A stretch of DNA of 64,000 bases, from NCBI GenBank assembly GCA_008933805.1, contig WBUH01000001.1, positions 248,001 to 312,000 on the forward strand, read 5' to 3'. Within the stretch, counting starts at the first letter, position 1, and each line of letters opens with the position of its first letter. The translations under genes were made by a program, and so were the position numbers. Below are positions 9,824 through 18,225 of the stretch, piece by piece. Source of the DNA: Bacteroidota bacterium (lineage in GTDB: Bacteria > Bacteroidota > Bacteroidia > UBA8524). The notes beneath the pieces were generated by a model, which saw only the letters and a list, made by a program, of their open reading frames with translations, did not search any database and was not told where the DNA came from.

Positions 9824-9967
9824 GATAGTAATAGTTTAATGCATTGATTAATAAGTAGGATAAGCAAACAAGTTACGATTGCATGCAGCCACTGCGCAAT
9901 AACTAATGAGTAAGTGCTAAAGTATGGATGGTAAGTGTGCTTTTTGACTAAGTAACTGCAAAAAAGA

Positions 9968-9995
9968 GCCCCGCAAGAACGCGTTCTTGCGGGGC
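9968..9995 (-). terminator. intrinsic terminator of array member 3
   Basis: A perfect 28-base palindrome with arms GCCCCGCAAGAAC and GTTCTTGCGGGGC, followed on the minus strand by CTCTTTTTT. It lies 22 bases past the stop at 10017. Confidence 0.9.
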
Positions 9996-10016
9996 ATAAA
10001 AGTGTGATTACATTGG

Positions 10017-11816
10017 TTATTTTACCATTAGTAAAATGTTTTGGTTAATAGCAGTGCCGCTGATTTTTACGGTGTACATGCCTGCTGCCATGTTGGCTGT
10101 GCTTAGGTCAACAGGCAATTGGTTTTTACCTTTAGTAAGGGTATAGTTACCGGCAGCGTATTGTTTGCCAAGCATATCATACACGGCAATTTGTACAGTT
10201 GTTGGTTCGTTGCTTTCTACCTCAACCATTGCAACTGAACTACCTTGTTGCATAGGGTTGGGAGATACAATTGCTTCTTTATCACCTTTAGGTTCTACAG
10301 GAGCCATGCGGGCATTTGATGCGCCCGGGATTGATGAAGTATTGCAAAGTTGAGCATCGCTGGCTGATGATGAGAAAGCCAAAAGCATTGCTGAGTTAAA
10401 TGTAGATAAGGTGCTGAATTGAGATTCGCTAAACATACCGGGGCCTGTTTGTGCTATTGGTGTGGCAAACGATTCATTACAGCCTGAGTTACCATCAAAG
10501 TAAGATTTCACTACATACGCATCAGTGCCACCTACTCCTGTTGCAAAAGTACCCAACCCGTAAGTGCTTAAGCCGTCAACAGAAGTGCCGTTGTATTGGT
10601 CAAGTTGTGCAGCCATATCATAAGCTGAACCACCATAGGTAAACTCACCATTGGCAACTGCAACACCAAAATCATTGGTTTTTAATACAACTGCATCCGA
10701 GCTGCCAAAAACGCCGTTGTCGGTTTCTCCGGCCAAGTAATACTCATAATTACTTGATGTATTTAGCCTTTCCATTACATCATAGCTAAGGCCGTTTGCT
10801 CCGGGGTTTGCGGCATAGTCGTGCAGAGTCGACCAATAAGTAGTACCACAGTTTTGATCGGTTTTCACCATCCAAAAATCCCAGTCGGCACCGCCGTTAA
10901 AATAGTTGCTATGGCCACCCAAAACAAAGCCTGTACCACCACCGGCAACACTATTTGATACTGTAATTGAGGTTAAGTACTCTTCAGAATTGTTTGTGCC
11001 AAAAAACACAGCCCAAGGGAAAGTAATGTTACCGAATATGGCATCAAAATGTACCAAGTAACCATCGGCAGTGCGGGTTCCGCTATTGTCATAAGTAGTA
11101 CCTACTACAATCACTTCAGGTCCCCATGTTCCTATGTAAGGGCTTTCTATTACATCGTATCCCCAGTCTCTTGAAATTGCAGGTGAGACTGTGTTTGAAA
11201 CTGAGAATATTTGCGACCAGAATATTGCGCCGGTCATGATGTCGATTTTGATAACAAAACTGTGTATATCAAAGGTGGTAGAGGTTTCTTGCAGCGAACC
11301 TACTATGTACAATTCATTGCCTGAGGCTGATTTAGAAATGTTACCTACAGCAATGGCATTCCACATGTAACCCGGTACGGGCATCGGTGTATAATCAAAA
11401 GTACCGCCGGGTATTATGTTGCCGTTGGGGTCTAATTGCATATAGTACACGCCGCTACCTGCGGGACTTTGATATAAACCCACAACACCAAAACCTGCGC
11501 CACTGTTCATTTCAAATACCTTGGTGTGGCTAAGGTTGTGAGTAGAGCCTACTGCCGTTCCGATTGTGTAGAAATTATTGAAGTTTGGTGCACCTAAAAT
11601 GTTGCCGGTATTGTCGGCATAAGCTGCTAAAACCCCAGCAACGCCAGCAGAATTTGAACCGTTGGCACCAATAAAATGTCCTTGGGGTTGCACAAATGTG
11701 TTTACGCCTGATGGCCAGTTTTCGTTGCTAGTTGCTCCGTAAACGTGTTGAAAATACTGAGCTTGGCATAAGTATGCCATTAATGAAAGTGTTAAGGTAA
11801 AAAAGGTTTTTTTCAT
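10017..11816 (-). CDS. T9SS type A sorted protein, array member 3
   Basis: This 599-residue protein starts MKKTFFTLTLSLMAYLCQAQ and then YFQHVYGATS, with a long conserved N-terminal block including GVNTFVQPQGHF, FEMNSGAGFGVVGLY and YMQLDPNGN. The Cys pair is SGCNESF and QLCNTS. The linker is ARMAPVEPKGDKEAIVSPNP and the tail includes YDMLGKQYAAG and MAAGMYTVKISG. The last 100 residues are almost the same as in members 2, 4, 5 and 6, while the middle varies, a pattern that fits duplication followed by gene conversion at the end. The start is 90 bases from the stop of member 4, with a hairpin and three CTATCA hexamers in between. Confidence 0.9.
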   Translation of the reverse strand: MKKTFFTLTLSLMAYLCQAQYFQHVYGATSNENWPSGVNTFVQPQGHFIGANGSNSAGVAGVLAAYADNTGNILGAPNFNNFYTIGTAVGSTHNLSHTKVFEMNSGAGFGVVGLYQSPAGSGVYYMQLDPNGNIIPGGTFDYTPMPVPGYMWNAIAVGNISKSASGNELYIVGSLQETSTTFDIHSFVIKIDIMTGAIFWSQIFSVSNTVSPAISRDWGYDVIESPYIGTWGPEVIVVGTTYDNSGTRTADGYLVHFDAIFGNITFPWAVFFGTNNSEEYLTSITVSNSVAGGGTGFVLGGHSNYFNGGADWDFWMVKTDQNCGTTYWSTLHDYAANPGANGLSYDVMERLNTSSNYEYYLAGETDNGVFGSSDAVVLKTNDFGVAVANGEFTYGGSAYDMAAQLDQYNGTSVDGLSTYGLGTFATGVGGTDAYVVKSYFDGNSGCNESFATPIAQTGPGMFSESQFSTLSTFNSAMLLAFSSSASDAQLCNTSSIPGASNARMAPVEPKGDKEAIVSPNPMQQGSSVAMVEVESNEPTTVQIAVYDMLGKQYAAGNYTLTKGKNQLPVDLSTANMAAGMYTVKISGTAINQNILLMVK

Positions 11817-11820
11817 AAAA

Positions 11821-11853
11821 TGATAGCTTTTATTTAGTGATAGTGGTTGATAG
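11821..11853 (-). promoter_or_regulatory. three CTATCA hexamers in a leader
   Basis: TGATAG on the plus strand (CTATCA on the coding strand) occurs at 11821-11826, 11838-11843 and 11848-11853, directly before the start of array member 3. The same hexamer clusters in other leaders of the array. The role is unknown; an mRNA leader or regulator site is inferred. Confidence 0.4.
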
Positions 11854-11856
11854 TAA

Positions 11857-11881
11857 CCCCCGCAAGCACTGCTTGCAGGGG
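11857..11881 (-). terminator. hairpin after array member 4
   Basis: Stem CCCC-GCAAGCA / TGCTTGC-GGGG with one internal mismatch and a one-base centre lies 26 bases past the stop at 11907. No T-run follows on the minus strand, so termination may be partial. Confidence 0.5.
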
Positions 11882-11906
11882 TATATATTGAGTTGGAGTT
11901 TTGGGC

Positions 11907-13682
11907 TTATTTAACCATTAACAAAATGTTTTTGCTGATAGTGGTTCCGCTGATTTTTACGGTGTACATACCGGCAGCCATGTTGGTATTGCTTAGCGTT
12001 AGCGGTAATTGATTTTTACCTTTTACAAGCTCGTGTTCGGCATTGTAGTATTGTTTGCCAAGCACATCGTAAATTGTGATTTGAACTACAGCAGGGGCTT
12101 CAGTTTCTAGCTCAACAACAGCTACAGAGCTGCCTTGTTGCATTGGGTTGGGAGATACCACAGCTTCTTTATCACCTTTAGGTTCAGCAGGAGCCATGCG
12201 TGAGTTATCACCGCCAGTAATTGATGTGTTGTAGCACAAAGTAACATCACTAAGTGTGGTTGATGAAACCGATAAATTGTTTAAAACAAAGAAGTCAAAA
12301 TCGTTCAAACGGGTTTCACTATATAAACCGGGACCCGGTTGCGGGCTGGGAGTGCTAAAGGTTTCGTTACAGCCAGATAGCCCGTTGAAGTATGATTTTA
12401 TTAAGTACTCATCGCCTAAGCCAATACCGCCGTTATACGATATTCCAAATATGCTAAGCCCGTCAGCAGGGGTGCCGTTGTATTGGTCAAGGTTATAACC
12501 AATATCGTCATTTCCCGTATTGTAGGCAAATTCACCATTGGGCACACCGTTACCCAAATCGTCAGTTTTTATTACTAATACATCTGCGCCTCCCATAGTT
12601 CCATTGGATGTTGTACCGCAAGCATAGTACTCGTATTGGGCAAATGTGTTTAAACGTTCTTTTACGTCGTTGCAAAAGTTGTTATTCCCCGGATTTCCGG
12701 TGTAATCATACGTTGAAGACCAAACCGTGCCTCCGGTTGGGTCACTTTTCATTAACCAAAAATCAGAACTCCCCGAGCCCATATTAGCAACACCGCCAAT
12801 AATAAACCCATTAGTGCCACCGGCAGGGCTGTTGGCAATGTCTATGGATGTAAACTGCTCGTTGGTGGCGGCAGTACCGTAGAAAAGTGCCCAAGGGAAA
12901 GTAGGGGCACCCGTATTTGCATTTAGCCTGAAAAATATACCATCGGTGCTGGTAGAATTGTAATCATACCCGCCGCCAACAATCACTACTTCTGGTTGGC
13001 CTAATGGCATGTAAGGGCTTTCAATAATATCGTTTGAAAATTCTTTTTGTGGGAAGCCGACTTGTATTACATCATAAAAACTTGACCATAGGATGTTTCC
13101 GCCCACAGTGTTGATTTTTAAGGCGTAAATAAAGTTTTGGCTCAAGCTGGTTTCGGTAGAACCTGTGATATATAAATCATCAGTGCCGGGTGATTTAGCT
13201 ACAGCTGATACACTGATAAGATTGTACCACGCCACCGTTAATGGCACAGGGGTGTAGCTGAAAATATTGGTCGGGTTTCCTGTAGGGTCTAACTGCAAGT
13301 AGAATATTCCTTGAACAGCACCTGTGCCGTTGTTAAACAGGCCTACAGCACCAAAACCACTGCCGTTTTCAAGCTCAAATACATTTACAGAAGTAATGTG
13401 AAGAACAGTACCACTTAAATCGCTTATTGTGTACTCATTATTAAAGTTCGGAGCACTTAAAATGTCGCCGTTCACATCCGTGTAGGTTACAATTAAATTT
13501 GATGCAGAGCTAAAGTTTATGTTGTTTTCAGAGGCCATTAAATGTCCCTGAGGTTGGATGAATGTGTTTACCCCCGAAATGGTTTGTTGTAAATCGGGTG
13601 AGCCGTAAAGGTGTTGAAAGTACTGGGCCTTAGCACATATTCCTGCAACGGCCAACGAAAATAGTAAAACGTATTTTTTCAT
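11907..13682 (-). CDS. T9SS type A sorted protein, array member 4
   Basis: The ATG at 13682 gives a 591-residue protein with signal peptide MKKYVLLFSLAVAGICAKAQ. A longer in-frame start at 13742 would place 20 residues ahead of this signal and would run into the upstream terminator, so it is rejected. The mature protein starts YFQHLYGSPD and carries GVNTFIQPQGHLMAS. The Cys pair is SGCNETF and TLCYNT. The linker reads SRMAPAEPKGDKEAVVSPNP, followed by a sorting tail with YDVLGKQYYNAE and MAAGMYTVKISG. The C-terminal tail differs from member 5 at only a few positions. The leader is only about 50 bases from the upstream hairpin. Confidence 0.9.
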   Translation of the reverse strand: MKKYVLLFSLAVAGICAKAQYFQHLYGSPDLQQTISGVNTFIQPQGHLMASENNINFSSASNLIVTYTDVNGDILSAPNFNNEYTISDLSGTVLHITSVNVFELENGSGFGAVGLFNNGTGAVQGIFYLQLDPTGNPTNIFSYTPVPLTVAWYNLISVSAVAKSPGTDDLYITGSTETSLSQNFIYALKINTVGGNILWSSFYDVIQVGFPQKEFSNDIIESPYMPLGQPEVVIVGGGYDYNSTSTDGIFFRLNANTGAPTFPWALFYGTAATNEQFTSIDIANSPAGGTNGFIIGGVANMGSGSSDFWLMKSDPTGGTVWSSTYDYTGNPGNNNFCNDVKERLNTFAQYEYYACGTTSNGTMGGADVLVIKTDDLGNGVPNGEFAYNTGNDDIGYNLDQYNGTPADGLSIFGISYNGGIGLGDEYLIKSYFNGLSGCNETFSTPSPQPGPGLYSETRLNDFDFFVLNNLSVSSTTLSDVTLCYNTSITGGDNSRMAPAEPKGDKEAVVSPNPMQQGSSVAVVELETEAPAVVQITIYDVLGKQYYNAEHELVKGKNQLPLTLSNTNMAAGMYTVKISGTTISKNILLMVK

Positions 13683-13686
13683 TATG

Positions 13687-13729
13687 TGATAGAGTTTAGG
13701 TTTTCTTAGGAATGATAGTGGTTTGATAG
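13687..13729 (-). promoter_or_regulatory. three CTATCA hexamers in a leader
   Basis: TGATAG on the plus strand lies at 13687-13692, 13713-13718 and 13724-13729, between the terminator of member 5 and the start of member 4. Three copies in 43 bases repeat the arrangement before member 3. Confidence 0.4.
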
Positions 13730-13732
13730 AAA

Positions 13733-13760
13733 AATGCCCCAAACAATTGCTTGGGGCATT
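13733..13760 (-). terminator. intrinsic terminator of array member 5
   Basis: Ten-bp stem AATGCCCCAA / TTGGGGCATT with an 8-base loop, followed on the minus strand by a T-run. It is 8 bases past the stop at 13769. Confidence 0.85.
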
Positions 13761-13768
13761 CGGTAGGT

Positions 13769-15532
13769 TTATTTAACAATTAACAGTATGTTTTGTGCAA
13801 TTGAAGCGCCTGTTACTTTTACGGTGTACATACCGGCTGCCATATTAGCATTGCTAATATCTAGCGGTAATTGGTTGTTACCTTTCACCAGTGTATGTGA
13901 ACCGTTGTAATACTGTTTGCCAAGCATATCATAAATGGCTACTTCTACAGTGGCAGGCATATCAGTTTCCAATTCAACAAATGCAACGGGGCTGCCTGGT
14001 GCCATTGGGTTTGGCAATATCACCGCTTCTTTATCACCTTTGGGTTCAGCCGGCGCCATACGGGCGTTGCTGGCACCGGGTATAGTGTTGTTGAAGCACA
14101 AATTCATATCACTTACAGTGCTTGAAGAGGCCATTAACGAACCAAAAGAGAATCCGTTAAAATCAGTTATGTAATACTCATAGTATAATCCGGGACCTGT
14201 TGTAACGTTTGGTATTGATAAGTATTCATTACATCCTGAGTTTCCGTCGTAGTATGATTTGATTAGGTAAAAGTCGGTTGAGCCAAGTGCAGCTAAATCG
14301 CCGGTAGCAAATGTGCTAAGACCGTCGGCAGCAGTATTATCGTATTGGTCAAGTGATGCACCTCTGTCGCCATTTGCGCCTCCGTAGGTGTACTCGCCAA
14401 GGCCATTACCCATATCGTCGGTTTTAATTACCAAAACATCTTCACCACCAAAGAAACCATTGTTGGTAGAGCCTGTCATAAAATATTGGTATTGGCCTAG
14501 CATTGGGCTAAAGCGTTCAATAACGTCTCTGCAATTGTCGTCAGAACCGGGATTAAAGCTATAGTCATACAAGTTAGACCAAATAGTGCCCCAACCGGTA
14601 GGGTCAACTTTTATCAACCATGCATCGTTACTGCCGTTTACATTGCTATGTCCGCCAATAACAAAACCTTGGTTACCACCTGCTCCGCTATTTGCTACAG
14701 TAATACTGTAAAAAGCATCGTTGCTGCTGGCAGTACCGTACATTATAGCCCAAGGCAGGTTTAGTACCCCTGTATTTGCATCTACACGGATTACAAAACC
14801 ATCGTTGGTAACACCTATGCCGTGTGCATAGCCAACAATCATGGCTTCAGGTTGGCCAAGAGGGTTGTATGGATTTTCGATAATGTCCATTCCCACTTCA
14901 CGTGATATAGGTGAGCCGTGTGGAATATCGTAAATGTTAGACCAAATGATTGCACCGGACATAACGTCTAGTTTCATCGCAAAAACATGTACCAAGGGAG
15001 CGTTGGCTTGTAGAGCCCCTGTAATATAAATTTCATTACCGGTAGCACTTTCAGTAACGTTACCTACAATGTTCACATCCCATGTGTATGTGCCTGGTAT
15101 TGGAGCATAGTCAAAAACATTCATCACATTACCGTTGGGGTCTAATTGCATGTAAAACAATTTAGACGGGCTTGCAGTACCCGCAACAGGGTCGCGGTGC
15201 ACACCTACCACACCAAAACCGGCTCCGTTGTTCATTTCAAAAACCCTAGTCCAGTGTACAGTATTAACTGTACCTGTAATTGGGTCAGTGATTTGGTATT
15301 CGTTGTTAAAGTTTGGAGCACCATTTACATCGGTATAGGTGGCAATAAGAGAGGATTGGAATGTAACAGGGTCTTGAGTCACCCCAGCCATAAAATGGCC
15401 TTGGGGTTGTGCAAAAGTATTTACCCCTGAGCGGAGTTCTTCAGGGTCGGCAGTTCCGTAAACATGTTGAAAATACTGTGCCTTGGCTGATACGCCAAGT
15501 AACACCAGTGCAGTTAATAGTAGATTTTTCAT
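13769..15532 (-). CDS. T9SS type A sorted protein, array member 5
   Basis: This 587-residue member starts MKNLLLTALVLLGVSAKAQ then YFQHVYGTAD, with GVNTFAQPQGHFMAG, FEMNNGAGFGVVGVH and YMQLDPNGN, so its N-terminal half is closest to member 3. The Cys pair is SGCNEYL and NLCFNN. The linker is ARMAPAEPKGDKEAVILPNP and the tail has YDMLGKQYYNGS and MAAGMYTVKVTG. The upstream region shares AATGAGTAAGTGC and GTAACTGCAAAAAA with that of member 2. Surface location is inferred from the tail; the ligand is unknown. Confidence 0.9.
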   Translation of the reverse strand: MKNLLLTALVLLGVSAKAQYFQHVYGTADPEELRSGVNTFAQPQGHFMAGVTQDPVTFQSSLIATYTDVNGAPNFNNEYQITDPITGTVNTVHWTRVFEMNNGAGFGVVGVHRDPVAGTASPSKLFYMQLDPNGNVMNVFDYAPIPGTYTWDVNIVGNVTESATGNEIYITGALQANAPLVHVFAMKLDVMSGAIIWSNIYDIPHGSPISREVGMDIIENPYNPLGQPEAMIVGYAHGIGVTNDGFVIRVDANTGVLNLPWAIMYGTASSNDAFYSITVANSGAGGNQGFVIGGHSNVNGSNDAWLIKVDPTGWGTIWSNLYDYSFNPGSDDNCRDVIERFSPMLGQYQYFMTGSTNNGFFGGEDVLVIKTDDMGNGLGEYTYGGANGDRGASLDQYDNTAADGLSTFATGDLAALGSTDFYLIKSYYDGNSGCNEYLSIPNVTTGPGLYYEYYITDFNGFSFGSLMASSSTVSDMNLCFNNTIPGASNARMAPAEPKGDKEAVILPNPMAPGSPVAFVELETDMPATVEVAIYDMLGKQYYNGSHTLVKGNNQLPLDISNANMAAGMYTVKVTGASIAQNILLIVK

Positions 15533-15638
15533 GATATTTTTTCGTTTGGTTTTAGAAGAATAGTTACAAGTTATTTCATTGAGTGAGGAGCATCAAGCAC
15601 CAATGAGTAAGTGCAGTGTTTGGGTGGGTAACTGCAAA

Positions 15639-15670
15639 AAAAAGCGGGGCCGTTGTGGCACCCGCTTTTT
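15639..15670 (-). terminator. intrinsic terminator of array member 6
   Basis: Stem AAAAAGCGGG / CCCGCTTTTT, extended by GCC/GGC with a one-base bulge around loop GTTGT. A and T runs sit on both sides. It lies 25 bases past the stop at 15695. Confidence 0.8.
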
Positions 15671-15694
15671 ATTATGAGCAAAATGATATGATGG

Positions 15695-17455
15695 TTACTT
15701 GATTATTAATAGTATGTTTTTGCTGATATTTATTCCAGTAATTTTCACAGTATACATACCGGCAGCCATGTTAGCTGTGCTTAGGTCGACAGGTAGTTGG
15801 TTGATACCCTTTACAAGGGTATGCGAACCGCTTACGTATTGTTTGCCAAGCATATCATATACAGCAATTTCTACTGTTGCAGGAGTTTCTGCTTCCAACT
15901 CTACCATAGCAACCGGGCTGCCTTGGTTCATTGGGTTGGGTGATACAATTGCTTCTTTATCTCCTTTAGGTTCAGCAGGAGCTAAGCGGGCGTTGCTACC
16001 ACCTGCTATGCTGGTTGCGAAACACAAGTTACCATCGTTGGCAGTTGAGTTTGTTGCAAACATTCCAACATTTGTAAGAGAAATTCTTGGCCTGATGTTG
16101 TATTTGGTGATGATACCGGGGGCACTCACAGCGGATGAGGTGCTAAAGCTTTCATTACAGCCTGATAGACCGTTGAAGTAAGCTTGTACTTGGTAGGCGT
16201 CAGTTGAGCCTACAGCGCCACCGTTAAATGTTCCAAATACACTTAAACCGTCGTTTCCGGTGCCGTCAAAATAGTCAAGTGATGTACCTATATCGTCAGC
16301 ACCACTACCGTAAGTAAACTCAGCAACTGAGTTACCAACGTCATCTATTTTTTGAACCACCAAGTCAGTTCCTCCCAAATTACCTGAACCGGTTAAACCG
16401 CCAAGGTAGTATTCGTAAAAACCTGATTGATTTAAGCGTTCAATAACATCGGTAGAGTTGTCCCAGTTACCTGAACCGCCATTGTAATCATAAGTATAGC
16501 TCCAATAAGGATTTCCTTGGTCATCGGTTTGCATCAACCAAAAATCGCGGTTAGAGCTGCTTCCGTTAGCATCAGTAGTTCCGCCGATAATAAAGCCGGG
16601 ACCGCCCGATGCTGCATTGTTTGATATTTTTATACAATCAAACACCTCAAAAGTACTGGTAGTACCATAAATAAGAGGGCTTGCTAATGCAGCACCTGAG
16701 GTTGCGTCTAACCTTAAGAAGAATGCATCTGAAGAGCCTCCGTTGGCATACGTTTGACCAACCACAACTACTTCTTGGTTACCGGTTGGCATATAAGGGC
16801 TTTCTACAATCCCTTTTGCCCAGTCGCGTGATGATGTAGTGCTAGGGTTAATAATATCAGGAATAGTCGACCATATTATATTTCCGGCTTGGTCTATTTT
16901 TAATACAAATATCCAAAAGCTGCCACCTGTTACTACAGGGTCTATTGTTCCGGTAATGTAAAAATCGCCGCCACCTAATGATTCTGTTACGTCAGCAACT
17001 TCAACCACGTACCTTCCTGTTCCGGCAGGGTTATATTCTGTGGTGTTCACAACGTTTCCGGCGGCGTCAATTTCAAGGTAATAAATACCGGGAAGTGCTG
17101 TACCGCTGGGGTCGTAGAACAAGCCAAAAATACCGTAGCCTGAACCATTGCTAAACTCAATAGGAATAGTGTTTTGAGCAGTTAAGGTTACGCCCGATGA
17201 GTGGATGAGCGAATAAGTATTGTTAAACGCATTAACGTTACCATTCACATCGGTGTTCACAACAAGAATATCCTGTGTGGTGGTTGATGTGTTCCATGTT
17301 GGAGCGGCGACAATGTGCCCTTGTCCTGTAGCAAAGGTGTTTACACCTTGGCCACGGCCTTCACCATTAGTGGTTCCGTAAGTGTGTTGGTAGAACTGTG
17401 CATTTGCGCACATGCCTGCAAATAGTAATGCTGTTAGTAGATAGATTTTTTTCAT
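15695..17455 (-). CDS. T9SS type A sorted protein, array member 6
   Basis: This is the first gene of the array in transcription order, 586 residues, with signal peptide MKKIYLLTALLFAGMCANAQ and then FYQHTYGTTN instead of YFQH. The N-terminal block has GVNTFATGQGHIVAA. The Cys pair is SGCNESF and NLCFAT. The linker reads ARLAPAEPKGDKEAIVSPNP and the tail has YDMLGKQYVSGS and MAAGMYTVKITG. Strands such as WIFVLKIDQAGNIIWS and FWLMQTDDQGNPYWSYTYD follow the propeller-like repeat pattern of the family. A 395-base intergenic region lies upstream, the longest in the array, and is the best place for a main promoter. Confidence 0.9.
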   Translation of the reverse strand: MKKIYLLTALLFAGMCANAQFYQHTYGTTNGEGRGQGVNTFATGQGHIVAAPTWNTSTTTQDILVVNTDVNGNVNAFNNTYSLIHSSGVTLTAQNTIPIEFSNGSGYGIFGLFYDPSGTALPGIYYLEIDAAGNVVNTTEYNPAGTGRYVVEVADVTESLGGGDFYITGTIDPVVTGGSFWIFVLKIDQAGNIIWSTIPDIINPSTTSSRDWAKGIVESPYMPTGNQEVVVVGQTYANGGSSDAFFLRLDATSGAALASPLIYGTTSTFEVFDCIKISNNAASGGPGFIIGGTTDANGSSSNRDFWLMQTDDQGNPYWSYTYDYNGGSGNWDNSTDVIERLNQSGFYEYYLGGLTGSGNLGGTDLVVQKIDDVGNSVAEFTYGSGADDIGTSLDYFDGTGNDGLSVFGTFNGGAVGSTDAYQVQAYFNGLSGCNESFSTSSAVSAPGIITKYNIRPRISLTNVGMFATNSTANDGNLCFATSIAGGSNARLAPAEPKGDKEAIVSPNPMNQGSPVAMVELEAETPATVEIAVYDMLGKQYVSGSHTLVKGINQLPVDLSTANMAAGMYTVKITGINISKNILLIIK

Positions 17456-17850
17456 AAAAATTGGTATTTGTTAATTAAGGTTTGAAAAATGCTTTAATTG
17501 ATAGGACTGCAATGCTTAAACGGTCACCTTATTACTAAGTATGCCGAATTGTTTTTTCTTTTGATAGGGTTTAATTTTTGGTTGATGTTTGATAAGTGGG
17601 TAGGAAAGTGTTGGGCAACAAATTGCCCGAAAGGATAAAATTCGTTAGGGAACTGAAAAACGACTGCTTAGGTTAGTAGATGTACTTCTCATAAGCCAAA
17701 TAAAAATTGATAATTATGTTACAAAGATTTAAAAAAAAATTCAAAAACAACAAAGAAATTTTTTATATTGTATAAAAAGTTTTATCAATTGTGCAGTATG
17801 CCTTTGTTTTTTAATAATATAGCAATACAATTACGTGTATTTTACATGGG
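17456..17850. other. 395-base AT-rich intergenic region
   Basis: It lies upstream of array member 6 and past the stop of the alkyltransferase-like gene. It holds CTATCA hexamers on the minus strand at 17499-17504 and 17562-17567 and long A/T runs. No open frame of useful length, tRNA or clear hairpin was seen. Confidence 0.6.
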
Positions 17851-18192
17851 CTAAATCTTTAATTCTTTAGCAGGGTCCCAAAATTTTTGTTCAAAGTCTA
17901 CCACCTGATGGTTATCAATTACAATACCCTCGGCTTCAAGCAACTCTTGCATTTTTTCGGGGGGAGAAAAGTGGAGCCTGCCGCTTAAAAGTCCGGCACT
18001 ATTAACTACACGGTGTGCGGGCACAGGGGTAGGAGATGTAAACGAAGCATTCATTGCCCAACCCACCATTCGTGCTGATTGACCTGAACCCAAATAGCGT
18101 GCAATGGCACCGTAACTGGTTACCCGCCCTTCGGGAATAAGTTTTACTACTTCATATACCATTTCAAAAAAACTCAACTCTTTGTTTTGCAT
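17851..18192 (-). CDS. atl: alkyltransferase-like protein (ATL), MGMT family without catalytic cysteine
   Basis: This 113-residue protein is the size of the DNA-binding domain of O6-alkylguanine DNA alkyltransferases. It has IPEGRVTSYGAIARYLG (residues 19-35) and GQSARMVGWAM with the Arg finger R41. At the active site PCHRV is replaced by PAHRVVN (58-64), so the alkyl-accepting Cys is Ala59. In the ATL family such proteins bind O6-alkylguanine and flag it for nucleotide excision repair without reversing it. That role follows from family knowledge. It is divergent from the TrpF-like gene; its ATG is 33 bases from the neighbour's ATG. Confidence 0.9.
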   Translation of the reverse strand: MQNKELSFFEMVYEVVKLIPEGRVTSYGAIARYLGSGQSARMVGWAMNASFTSPTPVPAHRVVNSAGLLSGRLHFSPPEKMQELLEAEGIVIDNHQVVDFEQKFWDPAKELKI

Positions 18193-18200
18193 TACCTTTG
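18193..18200 (+). promoter_or_regulatory. -7 box for the TrpF-like gene
   Basis: TACCTTTG matches the Bacteroidota -7 consensus TAnnTTTG exactly. It ends 25 bases before the ATG at 18226. No TTG was seen at the expected -33 spacing. Confidence 0.45.
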
Positions 18201-18225
18201 CGCCATTAGCGTATTAAATAGATTA

